Shown here: piece after piece, positions 8,417-17,858 of the stretch | Numbering within the stretch: the stretch's first letter is position 1 | Layout: every line of letters starts with the position of its first letter | DNA from: JABSSA01 sp039975755 | Lineage (GTDB): Bacteria; Pseudomonadota; Alphaproteobacteria; Rhodobacterales; Rhodobacteraceae | DNA length: 64,000 nucleotides | Direction of reading: 5' to 3' | Assembly: GCA_039975755.1 (NCBI GenBank) | Contig: JBDWGM010000102.1 | Location: 1-64,000, forward strand | Notes under the pieces: generated by a model | Told to the model about the DNA's origin: nothing | Database searches by the model: none | Seen by the model: the letters and a program-made list of their open reading frames with translations, nothing else | Made by a program: the position numbers and the translations under genes

Positions 8417-11374
8417 TTATCCTTCGATGGTCAGCGCTTCGTTCACGAGCGCGGCTTGTTGGGCTTTGTGTTGGCTGGCCAATCCCGTCGCGGGTGACGC
8501 AGAAGTGGCACGTCCCACATAACGTGGGCGATTGTGTTTCGCTCCGATGCGGCCGAGCACCCATTCGATATTGGGTTCAATGAACGTCCATGCACCTTGG
8601 TTTTTGGGCTCTTCTTGGCACCAGATGATTTCGGCTTGTTTAAAGCGTTCCAGTTCTTGCACAGCTGAAATGGCCGGGAACGGATAGAATTGTTCGACAC
8701 GCATCAAGTAAACATCGTCAATGCCACGCGCATCGCGTTCTTCGAGCAAGTCGAAGTAGACCTTGCCAGAGCACATCACAACGCGTTTGATTTTGTCGTC
8801 TGACACAAGCGTGGTATCTGAATTCCCTTGCTGTGCGTCGTCCCAAAGAACGCGGTGAAAGCTGGAACCCGTTGTGAATTCTTCTTCTTTCGAAACACAT
8901 AATTTGTGCCGCAACAGCGACTTCGGCGTCATCAAAACCAGTGGCTTTCTGAAATCACGGTGCAATTGACGTCTCAGAATGTGGAAATAGTTCGCGGGTG
9001 TCGTGCAATTGGCCACGATCCAGTTGTCTTGACCACAAGATTGCAAAAAGCGTTCCAATCTTGCTGACGAGTGCTCTGGCCCTTGGCCTTCAAAGCCATG
9101 AGGCAACAGCATCACAAGGCCTGACATCCGAAGCCATTTGGATTCACCCGATGAGATAAACTGATCGAACATGATCTGCGCGCCATTCGCAAAGTCACCA
9201 AATTGAGCTTCCCACATGGTTAGTGCATTGGGTTCGGCCAAGGAATATCCGTATTCAAAACCAAGCACCGCGTATTCGGACAAAGCTGAATCGATGACTT
9301 CGTATTGCGCTTGACCTTCACGGATGTGATTGACGGGGTAATACCGTTCTTCAGTTTCTTGGTTCACGAGGCCGGAATGCCGCTGAGAAAAGGTTCCCCG
9401 TGTACTGTCCTGACCGGACAACCGCACGCCATATCCTTCGGTCAAAAGAGAGCCAAAGGCCAAAGCTTCGGCGGTTGCCCAATCGAACCCTTCGCCGGTT
9501 TCGAACATTTTGGCCTTAGTGTTCAAAAAGCGTGAGACGGTTTTGTGCAAAGGAAACCCGTCGGGGGCGCGGCTTAATGCGTTGCCCACTTCGGCAAAGG
9601 TTTCGGGTTTTATTGCAGTTTGACCGCGTACGTATTCTTCTTTGTTGCGATCCAGATGCGACCACTTGCCGTCCAACCAATCGGCCTTGTTGGGTTTGTA
9701 GTCTTTCCCGGCTTCGAATTCTTGATTCATTCGCGCTTGAAATGCGGCCTTCATGTCTTCGATTTCGCCTTCCGGGATCAGTCCGTCTTTGACCAGACGT
9801 TCTGTATACAAAGTCAGAGTTGTTTTGTGACCTTTGATCTTTTTGTACATGACAGGGTTGGTGAACATTGGTTCATCGCCCTCGTTATGTCCAAAGCGAC
9901 GATAGCAAATGATGTCCAGAACAACGTCTTTGTGGAATTTCTGGCGGAATTCTGTGGCGACTTTGGCCGCATGAACAACCGCTTCGGGGTCATCCCCGTT
10001 GACGTGGAAAATTGGCGCTTCAACAACCAATGCGTTGTCTGTCGGATAGGGGGATGATCGACTGAAATGAGGCGCGGTGGTGAAGCCGATCTGGTTGTTT
10101 ACAACGATATGCATCGTTCCGCCGGTTTTGTGTCCACGCAACCCGGATAATGCGAAACATTCTGCCACGACACCTTGTCCGGCAAAGGCCGCATCACCGT
10201 GCAAAAGCACGGGCATGACTTTGGTCCGGTCGTGATCGTTCAGCTGATCTTGCTTGGCGCGTACCTTGCCAATCACCACTGGGTTGACGGCTTCCAGATG
10301 TGAAGGGTTCGCCGTCAAACTTAGGTGCACATTGTTTCCATCAAACTCGCGGTCTGACGAAGCGCCTAAGTGATATTTTACGTCACCCGAACCATCGACG
10401 TCTTCGGGTTTGAAGCTACCGCCCTGAAATTCGTTGAAGATCGCTTTGTAAGGTTTGCCCATAACATTGGCGAGAATGTTCAAACGACCTCTGTGCGGCA
10501 TGCCGATTACGATGTCTTCCACACCCATCGCGCCGCCGCGCTTGATGATTTGTTCCATCGCCGGGATCAACGCTTCGCCGCCATCCAGACCAAACCGTTT
10601 TGTGCCCATGTATTTAACATGCAGGAACTTTTCGAAACCTTCCGCTTCGACCATTTTATTCAGAATGGCTTTACGGCCCTCACGCGAAAATGCGATTTCT
10701 TTTCCAAACCCTTCGATACGCTCTTTCAACCAAGCGGCTTCTTCAGGGTTCGAGATGTGCATGTATTGCAGAGCAAACGTACCGCAATACGTACGTTTGA
10801 TGATTTCGACGATTTCGCGCATCGACGCGATTTGTAAACCCAGAACATTGTCGATGAAAATTGGGCGATCCATGTCCGATTCTGAAAAGCCATAGGACTT
10901 TGGATCAAGCTCGGGATGTGGAGTTTCTTCGCGCATTCCAAGCGGATCGAGGTCAGCTGCCAAATGTCCTCGAATGCGATAGGCCCGAATGATCATCAAT
11001 GCGCGGATGCTATCAAGAACGGCGCGTTTGATCTGTTCATCGGAGACAGCAACATCTTGTTCCGCTGCTTTGGCCTTAATCTTTTTGCCAGCTTCCCTCA
11101 CTTCGGGTTCTGACGCCCATTCGCCGGTCAGTGCACTGGTCAATTCGTCCATAGGCATCGGCGGCCAATCGTTGCGGGCCCAACTTGGGCCTTCCGCTTC
11201 GCGTTTTACCGATATTTCGTCGTCGCCAATTGCCTTAAAGAACGCTTGCCAAGCCTCATCGACCGCATTCGGATCGGTCGCGAACCGCGCATACATTTGT
11301 TCGAGGTATTCAGCATTATGCCCCTGCATAAAACTCGAGGCATGGAATTGGTCGTTTGAAGTCTGATCAGTCAT
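8417..11374 (-). CDS. sucA: 2-oxoglutarate dehydrogenase E1 component
   Basis: Thiamine-diphosphate-dependent E1 that decarboxylates 2-oxoglutarate and passes the succinyl group to SucB lipoyl arms. 985 aa, normal length. Seen: N-terminal GHNAEYLEQMYARFATDP (E2-interacting), MGVEDIVIGMPHRGRLN (about 285), the ThDP/Mg motif GDAAFAGQGVVAE (about 388) with a downstream NNQIGFTT, and RRFGHNEGDEP. ATG 11374 begins MTDQTSNDQFH as in relatives. It is followed directly by sucB. The 403-bp upstream gap to sucD probably carries its own promoter. Confidence 0.97.
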   Translation of the reverse strand: MTDQTSNDQFHASSFMQGHNAEYLEQMYARFATDPNAVDEAWQAFFKAIGDDEISVKREAEGPSWARNDWPPMPMDELTSALTGEWASEPEVREAGKKIKAKAAEQDVAVSDEQIKRAVLDSIRALMIIRAYRIRGHLAADLDPLGMREETPHPELDPKSYGFSESDMDRPIFIDNVLGLQIASMREIVEIIKRTYCGTFALQYMHISNPEEAAWLKERIEGFGKEIAFSREGRKAILNKMVEAEGFEKFLHVKYMGTKRFGLDGGEALIPAMEQIIKRGGAMGVEDIVIGMPHRGRLNILANVMGKPYKAIFNEFQGGSFKPEDVDGSGDVKYHLGASSDREFDGNNVHLSLTANPSHLEAVNPVVIGKVRAKQDQLNDHDRTKVMPVLLHGDAAFAGQGVVAECFALSGLRGHKTGGTMHIVVNNQIGFTTAPHFSRSSPYPTDNALVVEAPIFHVNGDDPEAVVHAAKVATEFRQKFHKDVVLDIICYRRFGHNEGDEPMFTNPVMYKKIKGHKTTLTLYTERLVKDGLIPEGEIEDMKAAFQARMNQEFEAGKDYKPNKADWLDGKWSHLDRNKEEYVRGQTAIKPETFAEVGNALSRAPDGFPLHKTVSRFLNTKAKMFETGEGFDWATAEALAFGSLLTEGYGVRLSGQDSTRGTFSQRHSGLVNQETEERYYPVNHIREGQAQYEVIDSALSEYAVLGFEYGYSLAEPNALTMWEAQFGDFANGAQIMFDQFISSGESKWLRMSGLVMLLPHGFEGQGPEHSSARLERFLQSCGQDNWIVANCTTPANYFHILRRQLHRDFRKPLVLMTPKSLLRHKLCVSKEEEFTTGSSFHRVLWDDAQQGNSDTTLVSDDKIKRVVMCSGKVYFDLLEERDARGIDDVYLMRVEQFYPFPAISAVQELERFKQAEIIWCQEEPKNQGAWTFIEPNIEWVLGRIGAKHNRPRYVGRATSASPATGLASQHKAQQAALVNEALTIEG

Positions 11375-11777
11375 GCGAAGTCCTCGCGAGGTTTTGCAAC
11401 GGATGTGGCGCAGAGTGCCAGCGACAATAAGGAAAGGTGTGCGATTTCAAATTTGCTTTGCAGAGTTGAAATCAATCCAAGACCAATCCGAGAAAAGAAC
11501 TTGGGAACTGAGTGTGTAAACGGAGGGCGAGATGTCGCATCCTTCAGGATGTTTCCCCCGACGCATTTCGGCAGGCCGTTGCGATTGGCCAATTCGGTAG
11601 AATTGATGCTGCGCGACCCTGAAATTCCACTATGCGTCATGCGAATAAGAGCTGTTTTTTGTAATTTAAAGCAGATGAATCTGAGGGGACGGCAAATCAA
11701 AACCACATGTACCTCAATGGCGTGTAAAACGTGCCAAAAAGCGAAACGTGCCTCGATATGCCGTCCAGTCAAGAACA
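11375..11777. other. 403-bp gap between sucA and sucD; no gene supported
   Basis: Both strands carry an open frame of 127-135 codons, but their translations have no domain and look like non-coding sequence. A small hairpin (CATCC TTCA GGATG) lies near 11540. The gap is long for an operon interior and may hold a promoter for sucAB or a small RNA; I cannot identify either with confidence. Confidence 0.4.
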
Positions 11778-12662
11778 TTAGCCTTTGATCGCTTCCATCA
11801 CGGCCTCGCCAAGGGTTGCAGGGCTGTCCGCCACAACAATACCTGCGCTGCGCATGGCTTCGATCTTGTCATCCGCTCCGCCTTTGCCGCCAGCGACAAT
11901 AGCACCCGCGTGACCCATGCGACGCCCAGGAGGTGCCGTCCGTCCTGCGATGAATCCAGCGGTTGGTTTCCAGCGTCCTTTTTTCTTTTCGTCTGCAAGA
12001 AATTGCGCAGCTTCTTCTTCTGCAGATCCGCCAATTTCACCAATCATGATGATGCTTTCGGTTTCATCATCGGCAAGGAACATTTCCAACACGTCAAGGT
12101 GCTCTGTTCCTTTGATCGGGTCGCCGCCGATGCCAACAGCCGTCGATTGTCCCAGGCCCATATCAGTAGTTTGTTTAACCGCTTCGTAGGTCAGTGTTCC
12201 AGAACGGCTGACGACACCAACGCTGCCGCGTTTGTGGATATGGCCAGGCATGATGCCAATTTTGCATGCGTCAGGCGTGATGACACCGGGGCAGTTTGGC
12301 CCAATCAGACGGCTTGACGAATTTTCCAACGCACGTTGAACGCGCATCATGTCCAGAACGGGGATACCTTCTGTGATGCAAACAATCAGCGGCATTTCCG
12401 CGTCAATCGCTTCCAGAATTGAATCAGCAGCAAATGGAGGTGGTACATAGATGACCGATGCGTTCGCTTCGGTTGCGGCACGCGCTTCGTGAACGCTATC
12501 AAATACGGGAAGGCCTAGATGTTCTTGACCACCTTTTCCCGGAGTTACGCCACCAACCATCTTGGTGCCATAAGCCTGTGCCTGTTCTGTGTGGAAGGTA
12601 CCTTGTGAGCCTGTAAGACCTTGGCAGATTACCTTTGTATTTTCATCGACGAGGACTGACAT
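11778..12662 (-). CDS. sucD: Succinyl-CoA synthetase (ADP-forming) alpha subunit
   Basis: Alpha subunit of succinyl-CoA ligase: substrate-level phosphorylation from succinyl-CoA to succinate. 294 aa. The CoA-binding Rossmann domain has GLTGSQGTFHTEQA (about 16); then RLIGPNCPGVITPDACKIG and the phosphohistidine loop GRMGHAGAIV (His about 248). Its partner sucC lies upstream, but a sulfotransferase-like gene intervenes. Start spacing to that gene is 18 bp, so the three are probably one transcript. Confidence 0.97.
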   Translation of the reverse strand: MSVLVDENTKVICQGLTGSQGTFHTEQAQAYGTKMVGGVTPGKGGQEHLGLPVFDSVHEARAATEANASVIYVPPPFAADSILEAIDAEMPLIVCITEGIPVLDMMRVQRALENSSSRLIGPNCPGVITPDACKIGIMPGHIHKRGSVGVVSRSGTLTYEAVKQTTDMGLGQSTAVGIGGDPIKGTEHLDVLEMFLADDETESIIMIGEIGGSAEEEAAQFLADEKKKGRWKPTAGFIAGRTAPPGRRMGHAGAIVAGGKGGADDKIEAMRSAGIVVADSPATLGEAVMEAIKG

Positions 12663-12680
12663 GTGTCCCTTCCTTATGAT

Positions 12681-13682
12681 TCAGAATGTTGCGACTGATT
12701 GATGAGTTGTTTGATTTTGCATAGATTTGTTTGGCGTATGTTCCGGAAATAGCTCTGGGCGTTCTGGGAAAAATGCCTTGCGCAATTTTTCATTGCTTAT
12801 TGCAGAGTGATTGCGAATGCGTGCGATTGTATCTCGGTCCAGTTTCATTTTTGGACCATCTCCGAAGAAACGGTTCACAAGATCGACGCCAGTATCGCGA
12901 ATTTTACGGCGTATCGGCGAGCGTTGTCCTGCATTAGCGACCATTCGATTTAGAATTAGAACATAGGGTAGCGTGCGCTTGGCTGGCCCTGTATTTGCAG
13001 GATCGGGGAATGTGAAATCGGAAGCGTCAACATCCAGTATATTGGCGAAGTCCCGACACAGATCGCCGTCAATTAAAGCGTCGGGTTCCAGCAAGCGGAC
13101 GGACAATTTGTCTTTTTCGATAACTTTGGTCCATTTCCTGGTCAACCACATGTGGTTGAACCGGTGTTTTGCCAAAACACGGTCGACATATTCGTTTAGG
13201 CCAGTCGCGTCTCCCCGGCGGATGCCTTCGGCGAAAGCGCTTGCAATCAAATCCTCTTGCCGACGCACATGCAAAACATACCGAACCTCGTCAAAGCGTT
13301 CCTTCAGGATCGTATCCAGTGCCGCGACTTGCTCTGGATTGCGCAAGTAGGGCACGGCATGTTCGCTTGATCCAACCCAAGTGTGGTGGGTCGCTGAGTG
13401 TTCTTCCAAAAGCTGATCAAATTCGCTAAGTTTTGCAGTGGAATACGCAATTTGGTCAGCTTGATCATTAAATCCCAAAAGTCGCGAAACAAACGGATCA
13501 GGAATGTCTTTCTTGCTGCGGCACAAGGCTGCGATTGGAAATTCCCATTGGCTGGAAATTTCGTTGTCACTTCGTGAGTAAAGAACACCCTGTGCGGAAA
13601 GCCGATCACTGTTTTCCTGAAGGAAAACTTGAATCGACGTGGTTCCGCACTTGGGCCGTCCAATATGAAATACCGCACGCAT
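12681..13682 (-). CDS. Sulfotransferase-like protein inserted between sucC and sucD
   Basis: 333 aa. The N-terminus AVFHIGRPKCGTTSIQVFL is the PAPS 5'-phosphosulfate-binding loop of P-loop sulfotransferases. A later VRYVLHVRRQEDLIASAFAEG resembles the 3'-phosphate-binding Arg/Ser region. The acceptor is unknown; family members sulfate glycans or lipids. The gene is 6 bp after sucC and 18 bp before sucD, in the same direction, so it should be co-expressed with TCA enzymes. Its composition is not obviously foreign by eye. The kinase-like alternative is unlikely because no kinase Walker B is visible. Confidence 0.78.
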   Translation of the reverse strand: MRAVFHIGRPKCGTTSIQVFLQENSDRLSAQGVLYSRSDNEISSQWEFPIAALCRSKKDIPDPFVSRLLGFNDQADQIAYSTAKLSEFDQLLEEHSATHHTWVGSSEHAVPYLRNPEQVAALDTILKERFDEVRYVLHVRRQEDLIASAFAEGIRRGDATGLNEYVDRVLAKHRFNHMWLTRKWTKVIEKDKLSVRLLEPDALIDGDLCRDFANILDVDASDFTFPDPANTGPAKRTLPYVLILNRMVANAGQRSPIRRKIRDTGVDLVNRFFGDGPKMKLDRDTIARIRNHSAISNEKLRKAFFPERPELFPEHTPNKSMQNQTTHQSVATF

Positions 13683-13688
13683 ACGTGC

Positions 13689-14882
13689 TTAGCCTTTGAC
13701 CGCTTTCACGATTTTCTGCGCACCATCTTTCAAATCGTCAGCCGCAATAACGTCGACGTCCGAGTTGTTGATGATGTCTTTTCCTTCTTGAACGTTTGTC
13801 CCTTCAAGACGAACGACCAAAGGAACCTTTAGGCCAACCTCTTTGACCGCGGCAACAACACCTTCGGCTATGACATCACAGCGCATGATCCCACCAAAGA
13901 TGTTAACCAGAATGCCTTTGACGTTTGGATCAGAGGTGATGATTTTAAATGCTTCGGTCACTTTTTCTTTGGTCGCACCGCCGCCAACATCAAGAAAGTT
14001 CGCTGGTTCAGCGCCATACAGCTTGATGATGTCCATCGTCGCCATCGCCAAACCTGCACCGTTCACCATGCACCCGATTTCGCCATCCAGCGCAATGTAG
14101 TTCAGGTCGTATTTCGAAGCTTCCAGTTCTTTGGAATCTTCTTCGCTGGTGTCGCGCAATTCTGAAATGTCGGGATGACGATAGATGGCGTTTCCATCAA
14201 ATCCCATTTTTGCGTCCAGACACTTGAGGTCACCTTCGTCCGTAACGATCAGCGGGTTGATCTCAAGCATCTCCATGTCTTTTTCGACAAAGAGTTTGTA
14301 AAGCGTGTCCATTAGCGCAACGCATTGTTTGACTTGCTTACCTTCAAGACCAAGTTCAAAGGCAATTCGACGCCCGTGAAATGGCTGATAGCCGGTTGCA
14401 GGGTCCACGCTGAACGACAAGATTTTTTCCGGAGTGCTTTCGGCAACTTCCTCAATGTCCATGCCGCCTTCGGTCGAAGCCACAAACGAAATCCGTGAGG
14501 TTTGACGGTCAACCAAAATGGCCAGGTACAGCTCAGTTTGAATGCCAGACCCGTCTTCAATATAGATCCGGTTGACCTGTTTTCCCGCATCACCGGTCTG
14601 TTTGGTCACCAACGTGCGACCCAACATCCGCTTCGCTTCTTCAGCGGCTTCTTCAACAGATTTAGTCAGGCGCACACCGCCCTTTTCACCAGCATCCGCT
14701 TCTTTGAATGTACCTTTACCGCGACCGCCCGCATGAATCTGTGCTTTGACGACCCAGAGTGGTCCGTCGAGCGCCCCAGCAGCAGTTTTGGCTTCTTCTG
14801 ATCGAAGAACGATGCGGCCGTCAGAAACGGGCGCTCCATAGCTGCGAAGAAGTGCCTTGGCCTGATATTCGTGGATGTTCAT
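13689..14882 (-). CDS. sucC: Succinyl-CoA synthetase beta subunit
   Basis: Beta subunit of succinyl-CoA ligase, 397 aa. ATP-grasp domain: MNIHEYQAKALLRSYGAPV at the start, VKAQIHAGGRGKGTF (about 45), EINPLIVTDEGDLKCLDAKM (about 197). CoA-ligase domain: MVNGAGLAMATMDIIKLYG and FGGIMRCDVIAEG near the end. It heads the sucC-X-sucD-sucAB series. Its upstream region carries two TTGTGATCAC palindromes (14994-15026). Confidence 0.97.
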   Translation of the reverse strand: MNIHEYQAKALLRSYGAPVSDGRIVLRSEEAKTAAGALDGPLWVVKAQIHAGGRGKGTFKEADAGEKGGVRLTKSVEEAAEEAKRMLGRTLVTKQTGDAGKQVNRIYIEDGSGIQTELYLAILVDRQTSRISFVASTEGGMDIEEVAESTPEKILSFSVDPATGYQPFHGRRIAFELGLEGKQVKQCVALMDTLYKLFVEKDMEMLEINPLIVTDEGDLKCLDAKMGFDGNAIYRHPDISELRDTSEEDSKELEASKYDLNYIALDGEIGCMVNGAGLAMATMDIIKLYGAEPANFLDVGGGATKEKVTEAFKIITSDPNVKGILVNIFGGIMRCDVIAEGVVAAVKEVGLKVPLVVRLEGTNVQEGKDIINNSDVDVIAADDLKDGAQKIVKAVKG

Positions 14883-14993
14883 GCGTATCGGTCCCGTTTG
14901 GCTACATGTTTCTTACCCCCTACATGAGTGGATGCTACCATGGGGTAAATGAAAAATCGCTGTTTAGCTGGAATTTTAACAGGAAATCAAATT

Positions 14994-15026
14994 TTGTGAT
15001 CACAGTGGAAAAAAGCGTGATCACAA
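14994..15026. promoter_or_regulatory. Pair of TTGTGATCAC palindromes upstream of sucC
   Basis: TTGTGATCACA at 14994-15004 and its inverted copy GTGATCACAA at 15017-15026. The two dyad centres are 21 bp apart, two helical turns. The first centre is about 117 bp before the sucC ATG. The same 10-mer occurs about 117 bp before sdhC (21938-21947). A shared transcription-factor operator is inferred; the factor is unknown. Confidence 0.55.
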
Positions 15027-15103
15027 GCGTGCTTTGACAAGGTTCATTTGACCAACAGCGTTGTATTGATGAGGAGTAGCCGAATCTTTTTCACATCTGA
15101 AAT

Positions 15104-15715
15104 TTAGTCGGTTTCATATTGTGATGTAGCGGAACACTGTTCCGGGCGGTGCGCTGTTAGAATTTCTGAGGCGGGAATGGAAATCGGCGCAAGGGCAGGA
15201 GATTCGCGCAGGACATCATCAACGAGAATTTCAGACTGCCCGGTTCGCAGATTGACGTCACAGACAATGACTTTGCCTAAGTTGCGGTCCACTGACAGTT
15301 CGCGATACCCGGCGACTACCAATTGTTCATTCCGCCAAGCCATCCGCCACAGAATTTCTGAGTGGTAACGTCCGCACGCAAAACAACCTGTGCGGATGTC
15401 AAACGTTGTGCTCGACGTGACCTCGATCCCGGGTTCACCTGTGAAATTAGTCGGCAAAGGTATGACGATGGGCGTATATTGACCGCCAATTTGAAGGGTC
15501 ACGATATCAATATCGAATGAGTGCGGCATAGCTATCAATACATCGGGAATGTCGTCACCCGTCACATCATCGGTAATCTCGGTCCATGGAGCCGGTAGCC
15601 GGGATTGGTCCAAAGTGGGTTGTGCGTTGAGCGTTGAGCCGATCAGAGCCAAACATAATCCGGCAAAGGTCAATTGGATCAAGTTTGTGTAGCTGGGAAA
15701 AACAGATTTCAACAT
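15104..15715 (-). CDS. Secreted protein with FG-GAP-like motif, unknown function
   Basis: 203 aa. Residues 1-31 form a signal peptide ending STLNA-QP. Residues about 47-63, TDDVTGDDIPDVLIAMP, match the calcium-binding core of an FG-GAP/VCBS-type repeat, normally found in beta-propellers, but only one copy is present. TGCFACGRYHSE gives a CxxC pair. It lies between mdh and sucC on the same strand. An uncharacterised periplasmic protein; no reaction inferred. Confidence 0.7.
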   Translation of the reverse strand: MLKSVFPSYTNLIQLTFAGLCLALIGSTLNAQPTLDQSRLPAPWTEITDDVTGDDIPDVLIAMPHSFDIDIVTLQIGGQYTPIVIPLPTNFTGEPGIEVTSSTTFDIRTGCFACGRYHSEILWRMAWRNEQLVVAGYRELSVDRNLGKVIVCDVNLRTGQSEILVDDVLRESPALAPISIPASEILTAHRPEQCSATSQYETD

Positions 15716-15898
15716 TCTACGACACTCCTAGGCCCGATTGAATTAACGAAAGTCTACGTTTCATGGGCTAAGCGCGTCCAGCAAAGGGCAATAATAACCT
15801 CAGGGTCGATCTGATAGTGAACAGACAAAACAGTCATTTGGGATTGTTGCGGACCTTCTGAACGTAGCCTTGGATGATATGAGGTTTCGTCAATGAAA

Positions 15899-15920
15899 AA
15901 CGCGCCCCTATGGGCGCGTT
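15899..15920 (-). terminator. Intrinsic terminator of mdh
   Basis: AACGCGCCC (15899-15907), loop CTAT, GGGCGCGTT (15912-15920): a perfect 9-bp stem. On the minus strand it ends in a run of T (GCGTTTTTCATT). It lies just after the mdh stop, so mdh is largely transcribed on its own, apart from the suc genes. Confidence 0.9.
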
Positions 15921-15950
15921 CTTGTTTCTAAGCGTTAGCTGTGGTCGCGA

Positions 15951-16913
15951 TCAGGTCAGGCTGTCGTCGATCCCTTTGCAAGCTGCGACCAGACCTTTGA
16001 CAGCGTTGACCGAACTGTCGAACATGGCTTGTTCGTCTTTGGTCATTTTGATGTCCACGATACGCTCGACGCCACCGGCACCGATGATTGTGGGAACGCC
16101 AACGTAAAAGCCTTTTAGTCCAAACTGACCATCGCAATAGGCGGCACATGGCAGCAGACGCTTCTGGTCTTTCAAAAAGGCTTCAGCCATTTCGATCGCA
16201 GAAGTTGCAGGCGCATAAAACGCTGAGCCGGTCTTCAGCAGGCCAACAATTTCGGCACCGCCATCACGTGTGCGCTGAACGATTGCGTCCAATTTTTCTT
16301 GGCTCGTCCAACCCATTTCGACAAGATCAGGCAATGGAATACCTGCAACCGTAGAATAGCGTGTCAGTGGGACCATCGTGTCACCATGCCCGCCCAGCAC
16401 GAATGCTGTTACGTCTTTCATGGAGACTTCGAATTCTTCTGCAAGGAAATGGCGGAAGCGGGCGCTGTCGAGAACACCGGCCATGCCGCACACTTTTTCA
16501 TGTGGCAAACCTGAGAATTCGCGCAAAGCCCAAACCATAGCATCCAATGGATTGGTGATGCAGATGACAAATGCATTTGGCGCGTGATCGCGAATGCCTT
16601 CACCGACAGATTTCATGACTTTCAGGTTGATACCCAAAAGGTCGTCCCGGCTCATGCCGGGTTTGCGAGGAACACCCGCAGTAACAATACAGACGTCCGC
16701 ACCTGCGATGTCCGCATAGTCTTGGGTGCCTTTTAGGGACGCGTCAAAGCCTTCTGAAGGCCCGCTTTCTGCGATATCAAGCGATTTGCCTTGTGGAACG
16801 CCTTCGGCGATGTCGAACATTACGACGTCACCCAGTTCTTTGATTGCGGCGAGGTGGGCGAGTGTGCCACCGATTTGGCCCGCACCGATAAGCGCGATCT
16901 TGGGTCTGGCCAT
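15951..16913 (-). CDS. mdh: Malate dehydrogenase
   Basis: NAD-dependent malate to oxaloacetate oxidation, 320 aa, LDH-like type of alphaproteobacteria. NAD motif IGAGQIGGTLAHLA (about 8), VTAGVPRKPGMSRDDLLGIN substrate loop (Arg about 81/87), FVICITNPLDAMVW and the catalytic His in LGGHGDTMVPL (about 176). The open frame runs to 17051, but MARPKIALIGAG at 16913 is the conserved start. A strong terminator follows. It is the first gene of the TCA block. Confidence 0.97.
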   Translation of the reverse strand: MARPKIALIGAGQIGGTLAHLAAIKELGDVVMFDIAEGVPQGKSLDIAESGPSEGFDASLKGTQDYADIAGADVCIVTAGVPRKPGMSRDDLLGINLKVMKSVGEGIRDHAPNAFVICITNPLDAMVWALREFSGLPHEKVCGMAGVLDSARFRHFLAEEFEVSMKDVTAFVLGGHGDTMVPLTRYSTVAGIPLPDLVEMGWTSQEKLDAIVQRTRDGGAEIVGLLKTGSAFYAPATSAIEMAEAFLKDQKRLLPCAAYCDGQFGLKGFYVGVPTIIGAGGVERIVDIKMTKDEQAMFDSSVNAVKGLVAACKGIDDSLT

Positions 16914-16997
16914 AATTAAGCTCTCCGTCTGAGATTTTACTGCGGGGTTGGGTAGACGCAAAGACCCGGTTTCGCAAGGCCGCTGCGTCGTGGAAAG

Positions 16998-17009
16998 TTC
17001 ACTTGTGAA
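16998..17009. promoter_or_regulatory. TTCAC-TT-GTGAA palindrome in the mdh / TauE divergent gap
   Basis: TTCACTTGTGAA is a 12-bp inverted repeat in the 161-bp gap between divergent mdh and the plus-strand permease. It shares the GTGA/TCAC half-site with the suc and sdh sites but not the spacing. A possible operator; weak on its own. Confidence 0.3.
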
Positions 17010-17074
17010 AGCTCGAACCTCTGTTCGCAATGCGATAGAACAGCACAACACTCTGTTTTATAGGGCCGTTCAAC

Positions 17075-17830
17075 ATGCTTGACCTAAGCTGGAGCTTTTT
17101 TGCGATTGCCGGGCCCGCAACCATCTTTGCCGGCTTTTCTAAGGGCGGATTTGGATCAGGTGCGTCTTTTGCGGCCGCTGCGATTCTTGCGCTGATTATT
17201 GAGCCTGAGTTGGCCTTGGGTGTTATGCTGCCATTGATGATGTTGATCGATTTCGCGTCTTTAGCTCCCTATTGGAAAAAGTGGCTACCAAGAGTGTCTG
17301 TTTTGCTCATTTTGGGCGGATTGCCCGGAGTGGTCATTGGCGGATTTGTAATCTCTTACGCAGATGCTGACACGTTTCGGATCCTGATCGGACTCATTGC
17401 GTTGGGATTTGTCCTTTGGCAAATCGCCCAGTCACGCGGTTGGTTTCGTGCCGCCAATCGGTCTATGCCGTCTTGGGCTGGTGTATTTGCAGGAACGATT
17501 GCTGGCTTCACAAGCTGTGTTAGTCACGCCGGAGGGCCAGCCGCCGCGGTTTATCTATTGAGCTTGAAACCAACCAAAACTGAATATCAGGCCACCACTG
17601 TAATTGTATTTTGGGTGATAAATATCGCGAAATTTATCACGTACACGCAGTTGGGGATGTTCACCCTTGAGACGGGGCAAGCCAATTTGGCGCTTGCGCC
17701 ATTTGCCCTGTTCGGGACGTGGTTGGGTGTCAAAGCGCACCATGTGATGCCCGAACGACTGTTTTTCGCGATCACCTATGTCGCTTTGACAGTGACCGGA
17801 ACGTGTTTGGTTTGGCAGGGAATGACCTAG
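17075..17830 (+). CDS. TauE/SafE family sulfite/anion exporter
   Basis: 251-aa membrane protein with about eight hydrophobic segments. The family repeat shows as FAGFSKGGFGSGASFAAAAI (about 20) and GTIAGFTSCVSHAGGPAAAVY (about 146). Family members export sulfite or sulfonate-derived anions, but most are untested, so the substrate here is open. ATG 17075 is preceded by AGGG. It is divergent from mdh and convergent with mch. A second, unrelated copy lies at 38592-39509. Confidence 0.88.
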   Translation: MLDLSWSFFAIAGPATIFAGFSKGGFGSGASFAAAAILALIIEPELALGVMLPLMMLIDFASLAPYWKKWLPRVSVLLILGGLPGVVIGGFVISYADADTFRILIGLIALGFVLWQIAQSRGWFRAANRSMPSWAGVFAGTIAGFTSCVSHAGGPAAAVYLLSLKPTKTEYQATTVIVFWVINIAKFITYTQLGMFTLETGQANLALAPFALFGTWLGVKAHHVMPERLFFAITYVALTVTGTCLVWQGMT

Positions 17831-17858
17831 CAGCGCTTTAGAATTCCCGTTCGATCTT

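Noticed and set aside
7778..8497. 239-codon open frame antisense to sucB
   Set aside because: It mirrors the Ala-rich lipoyl linkers of sucB on the opposite strand; its own translation is Ser/Ala low complexity.
11371..11778. 135-codon minus-strand open frame between sucA and sucD
   Set aside because: No recognisable domain, no good ribosome-binding site, and a similar-length frame on the other strand. Looks like chance open frame.
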